Below, piece after piece: positions 1-9,089 of a stretch of 35,854 bases of DNA. Location of the stretch: contig JAIPBL010000064.1 of the NCBI GenBank assembly GCA_021739645.1, positions 1 to 35,854 on the forward strand, given 5' to 3'. Positions within the stretch are counted from its first letter, which is position 1; each line of letters begins with the position of its first letter. The DNA is from Saprospiraceae bacterium (GTDB lineage Bacteria > Bacteroidota > Bacteroidia > Chitinophagales > Saprospiraceae). Below the pieces are notes generated by a model that worked only from the letters and a program-made list of their open reading frames with translations, was not told the DNA's origin and made no database searches. The position numbers and the translations under genes were made by a program.

Positions 1-78
1 CCGCCACTTTTCCACTTGAGTCTTAGAAGAAACGAATATGAAGAACTTGACCGACGACCGTTTTCAGTAATGGAATAA
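1..78 (+). CDS. C-terminal end of an unidentified gene, cut by the window edge
   Basis: Frame 1 is open from the first base and ends in TAA at 76-78, giving 25 residues that end in the charged stretch RRNEYEELDRRPFSVME. The other two plus frames close within about 30 bases. A strong terminator starts 25 bases after the stop, which supports a real gene end. Too little is present to name a family. The short length means it could be a chance open frame. Confidence 0.4.
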   Translation, partial: PPLFHLSLRRNEYEELDRRPFSVME

Positions 79-102
79 AGACTTAAATCGGTTTTTGGGA
101 TG

Positions 103-139
103 GCCTCTCTCCACTGAGTGTTGGAGGGGGGCTTTTTTT
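103..139 (+). terminator. Rho-independent terminator after the partial first gene
   Basis: An 11-base stem (103-113 with 122-132, with G-T pairing or mismatch near the middle) closes an 8-base loop and is followed by a run of seven T (133-139). It lies just after the stop at 78 and fits the end of that transcript. Confidence 0.75.
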
Positions 140-177
140 ATGGGGTTATGTAAATACGGGTTTGAAACATTGTTTGC

Positions 178-330
178 AGTGCCGTTAGGCACGAAATGCT
201 GGTAGTAATCAGCCGAATTGGGAGCAAGCGTGCCGTAGGTACGCTAAATCTAGTGGGGCTAGTTGTGTACCTACGGCACACATGGCCGTGGTTGATTCAT
301 TTGCTACCGACATTTTGTGCCTAACGGCAC
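178..330. repeat. Nested palindromic repeat, copy 1
   Basis: The outer arms (about 178-205 and 304-330) are near-perfect reverse complements built on GTGCCGTTAGGCAC plus an AAATG..GGTAG extension. The inner arms (228-244 and 265-281) are reverse complements built on GTGCCGTAGGTAC. The whole can fold as a hairpin within a hairpin. A second copy lies at 5419-5640. No open frame across it looks like a protein. The rest of the gene-free stretch (79-847) contains only the terminator and this element; I see nothing recognisable from 331 to 847. Confidence 0.8.
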
Positions 331-847
331 ATTTTGATACCTCATTTGTGGCTTTAAAAATATCCTGTAGCACACTGCGACAGGGTATTTTTTTCGATAG
401 ATATATTAAAAAAATAAAACAGGCATGATTTTTACTATTTGTTAGGTAGGAACATACAAGGGCTGAAAACTGAGCCTTCCTCAAAAGAGAAAACAGACAC
501 ATTCACAACACTTCTATTTAGCTTTTCCTTTTCCAAACTTCACACTGACAAGAAAATAAGGCTGTAGCACTGGCTACTTTTGAGAACACCTACACACAAC
601 ACCTGGTGGGGAGCACTATTCGTATTTGAGAAGACTACCATTTTCCCTTCCTTAACATTCAGCGATACAGGCTTTATCGCAAGGTTCTCCAATTGTAGTT
701 CTGTTCTAAATGAGCTAAAAATCTGATGGTCAGTATTTTATGCTAAATACTTACAATTTCAATAGCTGTGAGGGTAGATTCTATTGCCAGAATTTGACTG
801 ACCAGCAGGAAGCATATAATCCAGATTCGTTAACAAATTTTAATTCA

Positions 848-3800
848 ATGAAACAGAACAAATTCTCCCGATTAGGCACACTGTGGACTTTCTTAATCGT
901 CCTTTTTGCCCAAATCACAGCCCACGCTGGGCTAATTACTTGCGGTGACAATATAAATTTGTCGCCAGGCACAAACTGTATGGTAACAGTAGATGCTAAT
1001 TTTGTCATCACTACCTCAGATTGTACCGGGCCTTACCTTCTAACGGCAAAAGATCTGCTTGGAAACATCATTGCCTCAGGTATCGGCTCCATCAGCTTCG
1101 ACGCTACGATGCACCTCGGTACCATAATCTCCATTGAGGTCATGGACATTCCATCGGGTACAGCCTGCGAGAGCAATTATGATGTTTACGATGGCTCAAA
1201 CCCGATTATCAATTGCCCGACAGACACTGTCAGCTGTACTGCTTCATTGGACACCGCTGACTTAAAACCAGTCGTGTACAGTGACAATTGCGGCATTGAT
1301 ACCTTGTTCTTCCATGATGACACCACGTTGTTTGATTGCAATTTTATTCCTTCCACTTTCATTTCAAGTGTAAACAGAAATTGGACGGTGCGGGATATTT
1401 ATGGGAATGAAGCATCGTGTACCCAGAATATCTATCTTTTACGCCCTGATACTTCGATGGTCCAGATGCCTGCCGATATTACCATCAATTGTACAGCTTC
1501 AACTGACCCAGACTCCACAGGGCGGCCAACGATTGATGGGCGACCGCTTTACAACAACGGTCTTTGCAACATGTTTGTCTCCTACACCGACCTGGAAATA
1601 CCCTCGGATTGTGGGACGAGACCAATCTTGAGGACATGGGTGGTCAGCGATAATTGCATCATTTCGGATATAAAAATAGCGACCCAGGTTATCTTGCTCC
1701 AAGACATAGAACCGCCAGTATTTACAGGCTGTGGTGACTCACTTTTTTACCAAACAGATTTTGAGTTTTGCCATACTGATATTGTGTTGGATATGCCGGA
1801 TGTGACGGACAATTGCAGTGAATTTGAGGTGCAAGCCAGTATTCCGGGTTTTCCAGTGACTACTAATTTCACCTTCCAAGATGTTCCAAAGGGAATGCGC
1901 TTGGTGACATTTATTGCAACGGACAGTTGCGGCAATATCTCGGCGCCTTGTACCAAGAAGATATTTGTCATTGACAACGAGACGCCAACGGCTATTTGCA
2001 AAAATTTCCCCATCGTTTCATTGCCCAACAATGGTACGGTAAATGTGCTGGCCAGTGTTTTCAACGCAGGTAGCCACGACAACTGCCCCGGCCCGTTGGT
2101 GTTCACTGGCAGTCGGGATGGATTGCCGTTTACGCCGACCGTTAATTTCAATTGTGCCGATGCAGGTGACACTATCATGGTCACCATACTGGTGGCGGAA
2201 GGGGGAAATCTCTCGTCTTCCACCCCTTGCATGGTGCAGGTGGTGGTGCAGGATAAAATCCCGCCGGGCATTTCTTGCCCAGGCCCGCTGACCATCCAGT
2301 GTACGGCGGACTATTCTAACCTATCAGTGTTCGGCAGCCCTTTTGTGTACGACCCATGCGGGTATATTCTTGAAGTGGATTCAACGATTGATATCCAAAA
2401 CTGTGGCGTTGGCACCATCATCCGGGAGTTCACCGCAACGGATTCCAGTGGCAACAGCAGCAGTTGCACGCAGGTGATTTCGGTGATTAACTCAACGCCC
2501 TACAACGGCCAGGGCATCGTTTGGCCATTGGACACGATGTTTGTGAATTATTGCGCTGGCCCGGCGAACCTCGGCCCTGGCAACCTCCCCGCACCGTACA
2601 ATTTTCCGCAAACACCAACGTCCAGTTGCGCCATGCTGGCCGTGAACTACGTTGACCAGTTTTTCAATATTTCCTCCCCGGCATGCTACAAAATCGTGCG
2701 CACCTGGAAGGTGATTGACTGGTGTCAGTACAACCCATCCAACCCCACAGTGGGTGCCTGGACAAGCCAGCAAATAATAGCAGTGGTGGACAACATAGCC
2801 CCGGTCATCACATATTGTCCAAGCGATACGATTGTAAGCGTGGGGGCGGACTGCAACCTTGCAAACGCAGTTTTCATTCCGGTGACAGCGACGGATTGCA
2901 GCCCAAGCATTGCGATTACCAACAATTCGCTATATGCCACAAGTGGCGCCAATGCCAGCGGCCAATACCCACAGGGCCAGTACCACATCGTCTTCACGGC
3001 GAAGGACGGCTGCGGGAACAAATCAAACTGTGCCTTCAACCTGACGGTGACCGACCTAAAAAAACCAACGCCATACTGCAACACGGGCATCGTCACCGAG
3101 CTGCAAGCGATGGGGGGGCAAATCATGGCATCTGTTCAAGCGGGACAGTTCAACGACAATAGCTTCGACAACTGCACCGCTAAGGCCAACTTGGCGTACA
3201 CCATCCGTCTCGTGGGAGACCCCAACCCGCCGAGTAACGGGCTGGTCTTCGATTGCGATGACATCGGACAATACCAAGTAGAGGTTTGGGTGACAGACCT
3301 GGCTGGAAACAGCGACTTCTGTGTGACCAACGTCTTTATTCAAGACAATATGGACCTCTGTCCTTTTATGGACGATACGCTGGTAGTCAATCTGACTTCG
3401 ATAGGTGGTTATGTCGAGTCCATGATGGGTGATGAGATGCCACAGGTGGAAGTTTCTGCTGCAAATACAGGCATGATGGCCGAAACAGATGTCACTGGCA
3501 TTTATCAAATCAACGGCCTGCAACCGGGCGGGAATTATGTCGTTGCTCCGCAAAAAGACGTGTCGCCACTCAACGGCGTCACCAGCTTCGACCTATTGCT
3601 GATGACCAGCCACGTGCTCGGTACCGTGCCGTTTACTTCGCCCTACAAACTCATCGCTGCCGATGCCAACCGGAGCGGGATGGTGACCACGATGGATATC
3701 ATCGAGGTGCGAAAACTGATTTTGCACATCACTGACCATTTTCAGAACAACACCTCTTGGCGGTTTGTGCCAAAGAGCTACGTGTTCCCGAACCCAGCCA

Positions 3801-4633
3801 ACCCGTTCACGCCTGCGTTCCCAGAGGCACTGCACCTGACGGTTGGTCAACAAATGCCGAATGCGGATTTTGTGGGGATAAAAATCGGTGACGTGAACGG
3901 CAACGCCATCCCTGGCTTCACTGGTGGCGGCACCGAGGAGCGCACCAACGCCGTCCTACCCTTCGTGACCGAGGACCGAGACCTCGTGGTGGGCGAAGAA
4001 ATCACCGTTCCGATAAAAATAACGACCGCAAGCGACTTGCTTGCCATACAATTTACATTAGAATTTATAGACGATCTGGAATTGCGGGGCTATGAAAAGG
4101 GCGCACTGCCATCACTCGGCGATGATGCCTTCGGCAAAACGCTGCTCGGGCAGGGAGTTCTCACGACAGTTTGGTTCAACCCGGACCCGGCTGCCCTGAA
4201 AAAGGACGACGCCCTTTTCAACCTCCGTTTTTTGGTGAAAAAGCCGGGCCGCCTGAGCGAAATGCTCTCGATGACCGCCCGCTACACCGATGCCCTGGCC
4301 TACCAGACCGATGGTCAGCCTGTGCTGCCAGTGCTTGAATTCTTGAATCCGAAGGGAGAACTGACCAGCGCCGGGTTCCAGTTGTACCAGAACCAGCCGA
4401 ACCCGTTCAAGGAATCGACCAGCATCGGCTTCACACTGCCGGAGCGGGCCGACGCCAAGCTGACCATCTACGATACAGGTGGACGGGTGCTGAAGACTTT
4501 CCAAGGCAGCTACGACAAGGGTTACAACGAAGTGACCGTCGAGCGCTCCGACCTGAAATCGGGTGGGGTGGTGTTCTACAAGTTGGAAACGCCGTCACAC
4601 AATGCCGTGCGGAAAATGGTGCTGCTGCAATAA
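848..4633 (+). CDS. Giant secreted adhesin-like protein with T9SS sorting tail
   Basis: The frame is open from 740, but the methionine at 848 is followed directly by a signal peptide (MKQNKFSRLG.. to ..AQITAHA), so I place the start there, giving 1,261 residues. Roughly residues 110-840 are cysteine-rich modules of about 100 residues with recurring CP..C, DNC and D.CGN motifs, resembling HYR/Ig-like repeats of Saprospiria surface proteins. Next come a carboxypeptidase-regulatory-like fold (about 851-917), a dockerin-like stretch with ADANRSGMVTTMDI and GDVNGN motifs (about 914-1017), a cohesin-like beta domain (about 1034-1164), and a type A sorting tail (about 1174-1261) with the NQPNPF motif. 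The likely fate is T9SS export and attachment to the cell surface. Ligand unknown. The gene is monocistronic, closed by a strong terminator, and converges on the gene at 4914. Confidence 0.85.
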   Translation: MKQNKFSRLGTLWTFLIVLFAQITAHAGLITCGDNINLSPGTNCMVTVDANFVITTSDCTGPYLLTAKDLLGNIIASGIGSISFDATMHLGTIISIEVMDIPSGTACESNYDVYDGSNPIINCPTDTVSCTASLDTADLKPVVYSDNCGIDTLFFHDDTTLFDCNFIPSTFISSVNRNWTVRDIYGNEASCTQNIYLLRPDTSMVQMPADITINCTASTDPDSTGRPTIDGRPLYNNGLCNMFVSYTDLEIPSDCGTRPILRTWVVSDNCIISDIKIATQVILLQDIEPPVFTGCGDSLFYQTDFEFCHTDIVLDMPDVTDNCSEFEVQASIPGFPVTTNFTFQDVPKGMRLVTFIATDSCGNISAPCTKKIFVIDNETPTAICKNFPIVSLPNNGTVNVLASVFNAGSHDNCPGPLVFTGSRDGLPFTPTVNFNCADAGDTIMVTILVAEGGNLSSSTPCMVQVVVQDKIPPGISCPGPLTIQCTADYSNLSVFGSPFVYDPCGYILEVDSTIDIQNCGVGTIIREFTATDSSGNSSSCTQVISVINSTPYNGQGIVWPLDTMFVNYCAGPANLGPGNLPAPYNFPQTPTSSCAMLAVNYVDQFFNISSPACYKIVRTWKVIDWCQYNPSNPTVGAWTSQQIIAVVDNIAPVITYCPSDTIVSVGADCNLANAVFIPVTATDCSPSIAITNNSLYATSGANASGQYPQGQYHIVFTAKDGCGNKSNCAFNLTVTDLKKPTPYCNTGIVTELQAMGGQIMASVQAGQFNDNSFDNCTAKANLAYTIRLVGDPNPPSNGLVFDCDDIGQYQVEVWVTDLAGNSDFCVTNVFIQDNMDLCPFMDDTLVVNLTSIGGYVESMMGDEMPQVEVSAANTGMMAETDVTGIYQINGLQPGGNYVVAPQKDVSPLNGVTSFDLLLMTSHVLGTVPFTSPYKLIAADANRSGMVTTMDIIEVRKLILHITDHFQNNTSWRFVPKSYVFPNPANPFTPAFPEALHLTVGQQMPNADFVGIKIGDVNGNAIPGFTGGGTEERTNAVLPFVTEDRDLVVGEEITVPIKITTASDLLAIQFTLEFIDDLELRGYEKGALPSLGDDAFGKTLLGQGVLTTVWFNPDPAALKKDDALFNLRFLVKKPGRLSEMLSMTARYTDALAYQTDGQPVLPVLEFLNPKGELTSAGFQLYQNQPNPFKESTSIGFTLPERADAKLTIYDTGGRVLKTFQGSYDKGYNEVTVERSDLKSGGVVFYKLETPSHNAVRKMVLLQ

Positions 4634-4666
4634 TTCGAAATTGTTTGAAATCAACATATAAGTTTC

Positions 4667-4702
4667 GCCCCCCTGACGGTTTTCGCCAGGGGGGCTTTTT
4701 TT
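4667..4702 (+). terminator. Terminator of the adhesin gene
   Basis: A perfect 9-base GC-rich stem, GCCCCCCTG (4667-4675) with CAGGGGGGC (4687-4695), closes an 11-base loop and is followed by seven T (4696-4702), 34 bases after the stop codon. Confidence 0.9.
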
Positions 4703-4826
4703 AGTGAAAAATGGCCATTCTCAACCAGAATGTTTTATTTGAAAACACCAAGATTGCTTCCCTTAGATTCAATGCACGACGAGACGACTTGGTACCGGTG
4801 AGAAAGGACTTCCCAAATTGCGGAGT

Positions 4827-4876
4827 AAGTTAGGCCGCAACTTCAAGTTGCGACCTAACTTGAGCATGAAATGCTC
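4827..4876. repeat. Double inverted repeat between convergent genes
   Basis: A 17-base arm at 4827-4843 pairs with 4845-4861 with one mismatch around a single central base; the core reads AAGTTAGG..CGCAACTT. It is followed immediately by GAGCAT-GAA-ATGCTC (4862-4876). It lies 38-87 bases beyond the stop of the minus-strand gene at 4914 and could end that transcript, but no clear T-run follows, so a dispersed palindromic repeat is equally possible. Confidence 0.6.
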
Positions 4877-4913
4877 TGTTTTGTGAAAGGTATTTTATCA
4901 GGCAACTTGGCAC

Positions 4914-5327
4914 CTAATCCTTCACCTTCCCCAGCACCCAACCTATCGCACCGCCTGCCACCGCAAAACGGACAGCGAAAGTGAGGGCATAGTAGAATAT
5001 GCCGTTCACATTGGCGAGAGTAGTCACACCGTACATCCACATGCCGAAAGTCATTCCGATGAGGAACCCAAGCCAGGCACCTGGCCAAAGGCCGCCTTTA
5101 AAGGTGGAGATGTTTGCCCACTTGCTGAAAATCAGGGTCATTAGCAGTCCGTAGCCGATTTCCATGAGGATGATGACAGGGAACAGTGGTGGGTTCCTTG
5201 CGCCAGCCGCTGCTCCTTCTCCATCGATAAAGGAGGGGTCGTTTTGGAAAATGATGATGTAAATAAGGTAACCGGTGATGAACAATGCGGCACCGCCCGC
5301 CAATGCGCCTAAGATTTGCTTTTTCAA
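4914..5327 (-). CDS. Small four-helix membrane protein, function unknown
   Basis: This 137-residue protein has about four hydrophobic segments (near residues 5-26, 47-66, 78-100 and 108-133), the last two glycine-rich (WPGAWLGFLIGMTFGMW, then RFAVAGGAIGWVLGK). The layout resembles DUF1761-like small membrane proteins, but I cannot assign it firmly. It stands alone: the next upstream gene is 397 bases away across a palindromic repeat. No catalytic motif is visible. Confidence 0.75.
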   Translation of the reverse strand: MKKQILGALAGGAALFITGYLIYIIIFQNDPSFIDGEGAAAGARNPPLFPVIILMEIGYGLLMTLIFSKWANISTFKGGLWPGAWLGFLIGMTFGMWMYGVTTLANVNGIFYYALTFAVRFAVAGGAIGWVLGKVKD

Positions 5328-5418
5328 GTTAAGTTGATTTTAAGATATGAAAGTTGAAAAGTGAATTTTATGGTGAAAACAGCGTAGCAATTTTGCTGGT
5401 ATATTTCCCCTCGCTTCT

Positions 5419-5640
5419 TAATGCGAATAACGGGTTGAAATGTGCCTTATCCCGATAGCTATCGGGACAAAATGTCGGTAGAAATGGGTTGAAATGTCAG
5501 ATTAGCGTGCCGTAGGTACGCCACAAGCCCACGAAAAGTAACGTACCTACGGCACGCAAGTCGTCGGTTCAACATTTCTACTACCAACATTTCGTGCCTA
5601 ACGGCACTTTTTCCACTAGTTGAACCCGTTATCCGCATTA
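5419..5640. repeat. Nested palindromic repeat, copy 2, with an inserted palindrome
   Basis: There are three nested levels. The outermost arms carry AATGCG.ATAACGGGTT (about 5419-5440 and 5617-5640). The middle arms (about 5441-5487 and 5561-5607) are the GTGCC..AAATGTCGGTAG unit seen at 178-330. The inner arms GCGTGCCGTAGGTACG (5505-5520) and CGTACCTACGGCACGC (5542-5557) are perfect complements. The left middle arm is interrupted by the perfect 18-base palindrome TCCCGATAGCTATCGGGA (5450-5467). It fills most of the 397-base gap 5328-5724; nothing else is recognisable there. Confidence 0.8.
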
Positions 5641-5724
5641 TTATAAAAATCAGCGTCTTTCAGCGTCGAAAATCATGCTTCAATTTTTCTCTTAGCACCC
5701 GTAAATAGTTCAAAACATAAATGC

Positions 5725-8160
5725 CTAATTCACCCGCCCCTGCTCCTCTGCCGAGCCTGTTTCCCGCTTCCTGTTTCCTTTGACCTTATTGCTGCCAAAG
5801 TTGCGGGAATAGGATAGCCGGACGGCTCTTTCCGCAAACCTGAAAGCTCCTTTGTACTCGAAACCAAGCGTTGGATCAGTGGTGTATGATTCAAAATCGA
5901 AAGTCTTTAGAATGTCGTTTACGTTTAGGCTAAGTCTCCCATTGTTGCCGCCGAGGTTTTTTTGTAAACCAGCGTTTAATGCCCCAGTTGCTTTACTTTT
6001 GAGAAAACCCCGCTGGCCAGGCGACCTATAATTCCCTGAAATTTCAAGGGTGAAATTTTTGGGCAACTTGAAGGTTTGAACCGAGTTTATTCTGAAACTC
6101 TTTTGCTCGTTCGTCAAAAACCTACCTTCAAACCTGCTCCTGTCCTGTTGCCATAAAGCCATGAAATTGTTTTGCATTTGCCACCACTTCGCCACCTCCA
6201 CCGGGAAAGACAAGGTGGCCGAAACTCCCTGTGAATAGTCAAGGTTTTCAGTGGTGTTCACTTGCTTATTGGTGGCCGGGTCAACAGATGGCTGACCTCG
6301 TGTAATAGCCTCGTCCTCGAAACTGTATTGGAGGGAAAACAGAACGGTTTTGAACCTGTAATCTGCTTTCACTGCATCCGTGATGGCGGGTTGTAGCCTA
6401 ATGTTTCCAGTGGCGTAAGTAGTCGGATCCGCAAAAATTATCCAAGGAGCCAACTGCGTGAAATCAGGACGGCTGATGCGGCGACTATAAGAGAATTGAA
6501 CTTTATTGTTGTCATTAATGGCACGTGAAAGAAAGAAGCTGGGGAAAAATCGCCCATAGTTTCTATCCACGATGTCTGGCTCATCGGCACTGCCGAGGTT
6601 GGATTGGGTATGCTCGTAACGCAGCCCGAATTTCAGGTCGGTTTTCTCATCCAATTTCATGCTAAGCGCAGAGTAGGCGGCCAGTATGTCTTCGTTCAGT
6701 TTATAATCTGCGGTAAAATCTTGGTCTATTTCCCAACCCTGAGGCCCGAGCATTTGCAGGCTGATATTGTTGTTAAAACTGGAAAAAGCACCTTTTACGC
6801 CGACTTCCAGCACCGTATTTTCTCCAATATTATTGACATAATCTGCCTTACCCACCGTAAATCGGATGGGGGTTTCTTTTCCCGAACTTAGCTCCTCTGA
6901 CTTAGTGATATTGTCATTGCCATCGTAGTATTTGATGTGGTAGTCAGTGGGTTGGTCTTGGTGGTAATAGGCGTAGTCAAGGTCTAAGTTGAGCGTTTGT
7001 TTTTTTGTGAATTTGTGTTGGAGGTTGAGGTTCCCCAGGTAATTGTTCCAAAGGTTTACCTCGTCAATAATCATTTCTTGATTGCTTGCTAAAACGCCGG
7101 ATTCTTTCACCCTGATATCGTTGAACGCATCCATCGTCCAGTCTCTTTGCGACCAGGTAGCCAAGGCGCCAATGATAGTCTTTTCACTCAATTGGAAGTC
7201 TGCACCAAATCGCAGGTTGTGGTTGATCGTCAAGGTAGGGTCACGGTAGCTTGTACTGCTGGTCTCCGTCGGAACACCCTGAAAATCAATGCTTCGGTAA
7301 TTTCCAAACCGCTGGACAGAGCGATCGTAAGCATAGGAGTAGTCACCAAAGAGATTGACCTTGTTTTTTCGGTAATTGAGGTTGAGTCCGCCGCCAAATT
7401 TTTCGTGAACGCCATAACCGGCATTCAGGGAAAAAGAGCCGTTGGTGCCCTCGTCCGGGTTTTGTTTCATCACGATGTTGATGAAACCAGCATTGCCTTC
7501 CGCATCAAAATTGGAGGGAGGCGTGGTAATTAGTTCAATCGAATTGATGTTGTCAGCGTTCATGCCTTCCAGCATCTGCACAACGGCATCGCTCGACATC
7601 CGGCTGATTTTTCCGTTAATCATTACCACCACGCCGTTCTTTCCAGCCATGGATATGCTGCCATTCAAACGGTCAACGATGACACCCGGCGAACGCTCCA
7701 AGACCTCCAGCGCATTCGACCCGGCAGCGGTGACCGAGTTGGCAACATTCACCACCATCCGGTCAATTTTCTGCTCGAATAGTGCCTTTTTTGCCACCAC
7801 TTCCACCGTTTTGAGTTGCTCCACATCCTTACTGACCGTGATGGTGCTCAGGTCTTTCGTATCACTCCCGTTCAAGGTAAATGGCTTTGAATATGCGGTG
7901 GCATATCCGACCATCGTGACCGAAAGCAGATAGTCGCCAGCCTGTACATTTGAGAAGGAATATTTGCCGTCAATATCCGTGACTTCACCTTTTACGAGCG
8001 TGGAATCCGTGCTTCGCAAAAGGAGCACATTGGCGAATGGGAGAGGGTTGCCTGTATCCTCGATGACGTTTCCGGTGATGATGCCTCCGGAACAAAAAGC
8101 AGCAGTTCCAAAAAGGCATAAGATGGTCAGGATGGCCAGGGGACAAATTGTATTTTTCAT
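5725..8160 (-). CDS. TonB-dependent receptor, outer membrane beta-barrel family
   Basis: I start at the methionine at 8160 because it begins a clean signal peptide (MKNTICPLAILTILCLFG..); an in-frame methionine 14 codons earlier adds only non-signal sequence. The 811-residue protein has a carboxypeptidase-regulatory-like domain (about residues 26-110: GNVIEDTGNPLPFANV, GKYSFSNVQAGDY, VGYAT), a plug domain (about 125-230: LERSPGVIV, INGKISR, IELITTPPSNFDAEG) and a long beta-barrel (about 240-811). Domain order fits the OMP_b-brl_3-type receptors of Bacteroidota. TonB-driven uptake of an unknown ligand is the family expectation. No SusD-like lipoprotein lies beside it, so a classical glycan-uptake pair is not indicated. 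Confidence 0.88.
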   Translation of the reverse strand: MKNTICPLAILTILCLFGTAAFCSGGIITGNVIEDTGNPLPFANVLLLRSTDSTLVKGEVTDIDGKYSFSNVQAGDYLLSVTMVGYATAYSKPFTLNGSDTKDLSTITVSKDVEQLKTVEVVAKKALFEQKIDRMVVNVANSVTAAGSNALEVLERSPGVIVDRLNGSISMAGKNGVVVMINGKISRMSSDAVVQMLEGMNADNINSIELITTPPSNFDAEGNAGFINIVMKQNPDEGTNGSFSLNAGYGVHEKFGGGLNLNYRKNKVNLFGDYSYAYDRSVQRFGNYRSIDFQGVPTETSSTSYRDPTLTINHNLRFGADFQLSEKTIIGALATWSQRDWTMDAFNDIRVKESGVLASNQEMIIDEVNLWNNYLGNLNLQHKFTKKQTLNLDLDYAYYHQDQPTDYHIKYYDGNDNITKSEELSSGKETPIRFTVGKADYVNNIGENTVLEVGVKGAFSSFNNNISLQMLGPQGWEIDQDFTADYKLNEDILAAYSALSMKLDEKTDLKFGLRYEHTQSNLGSADEPDIVDRNYGRFFPSFFLSRAINDNNKVQFSYSRRISRPDFTQLAPWIIFADPTTYATGNIRLQPAITDAVKADYRFKTVLFSLQYSFEDEAITRGQPSVDPATNKQVNTTENLDYSQGVSATLSFPVEVAKWWQMQNNFMALWQQDRSRFEGRFLTNEQKSFRINSVQTFKLPKNFTLEISGNYRSPGQRGFLKSKATGALNAGLQKNLGGNNGRLSLNVNDILKTFDFESYTTDPTLGFEYKGAFRFAERAVRLSYSRNFGSNKVKGNRKRETGSAEEQGRVN

Positions 8161-8340
8161 GGTCAAACTATTTTGTTGAAACCAAATAAAATTAGACTGC
8201 AAAAGTGAGTCAAGTGGGTTTCAATTATCCGGACTCATATTGCATTGGGTAGCACACATTGTTCATTCGGAGAACATGAGTCGTCCCGAAAGTATTAAAT
8301 CCTCTTTCCTGCCTGTCGTGGCAAGTTTAATAATGCTGGA

Positions 8341-9027
8341 TTACCAAAACCTGTATGCGTCAACCAAATTTCTCCACCAATCCCATTCGTGAATGGACGT
8401 AAAAAGAATGGCAATAAAAGAGAACAATGCCATCAAAATCAGATAGGGTAAATAAACCTTTCCCTTTTTATAATCAATCAGTATCAAAATGAATATCAGG
8501 ATAATACTGATGGAATAGGTTAGCGATGCATTTTGGGACAGGCTTACACCATCAAAACCAATAACCCTTATCAATCCAGGTACTAAGGCAAAAAAGACAG
8601 TTGAAATCATATACCTCGAATGCAGGTGTATATTCTTCCGGTGATAGTAAGCAAGTGCCACGAAAACCAAAAAGCCACTGGAAAGAACGATTGAACTGAA
8701 AGCAAACTGATATTCTGCATTTGTGCCATCCTCATTGAAGGTGACCATTAACATGTGGTCAATAATCAGTAGTGAGCCGATGAATACCCAAAAGGCAATG
8801 ATTAGGGATATCAACCCAACCATGCGGTGAACCTTGATTTTGCCAATATTGAACAACAACGGCTGTACAATCAATACCATTATCCACAAAACGGCAGGCA
8901 ATGCATGAAAATGGAATATTGATTCATTCTCAAAAAATGGCTTGAAATAAGAGGGGGTAAACCCAATAATTACTGTTAGGAAAACTACGGCTAGGAAAAT
9001 AGTAATGCTTCTATAATAGATGGTCAT
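8341..9027 (-). CDS. Seven-helix membrane protein, DUF2306-like
   Basis: The frame extends to 9201, but that extension overlaps the dioxygenase gene and is not membrane-like; the methionine at 9027 (MTIYYRSITIFLAVVF..) begins directly at the first helix. The 228-residue protein is almost entirely hydrophobic, with about seven helices. It has conserved-looking histidines in HFHALPAVLW (near residue 40), KVHRMVG (near 66) and HLHSRYM (near 133), which could be haem or metal ligands as proposed for DUF2306-type proteins. It lies 62 bases downstream of the dioxygenase on the same strand and is probably cotranscribed. Assignment to DUF2306 is by general resemblance only. Confidence 0.7.
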   Translation of the reverse strand: MTIYYRSITIFLAVVFLTVIIGFTPSYFKPFFENESIFHFHALPAVLWIMVLIVQPLLFNIGKIKVHRMVGLISLIIAFWVFIGSLLIIDHMLMVTFNEDGTNAEYQFAFSSIVLSSGFLVFVALAYYHRKNIHLHSRYMISTVFFALVPGLIRVIGFDGVSLSQNASLTYSISIILIFILILIDYKKGKVYLPYLILMALFSFIAILFTSIHEWDWWRNLVDAYRFW

Positions 9028-9089
9028 GGCTGTTTTTGTTGTGATTAAAGTGACCGGGTGACTCGCAGTCACTTGGTCACTTTTAATTT

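Noticed and set aside
209-502. A 97-residue minus-strand open frame in the first gene-free stretch
   Set aside because: It overlaps the nested palindrome, has no recognisable domain and no clear translation signals; its last part is read from repeat sequence.
575-582. TACTTTTG as a promoter for the adhesin gene
   Set aside because: It matches TAnnTTTG but lies 266 bases from the start, with no -33 element; a chance match is likely in this AT-rich stretch.
1747-2295. A 182-residue minus-strand frame opposite the adhesin gene
   Set aside because: It is antisense to a clear long gene, with no domain pattern; a shadow frame.
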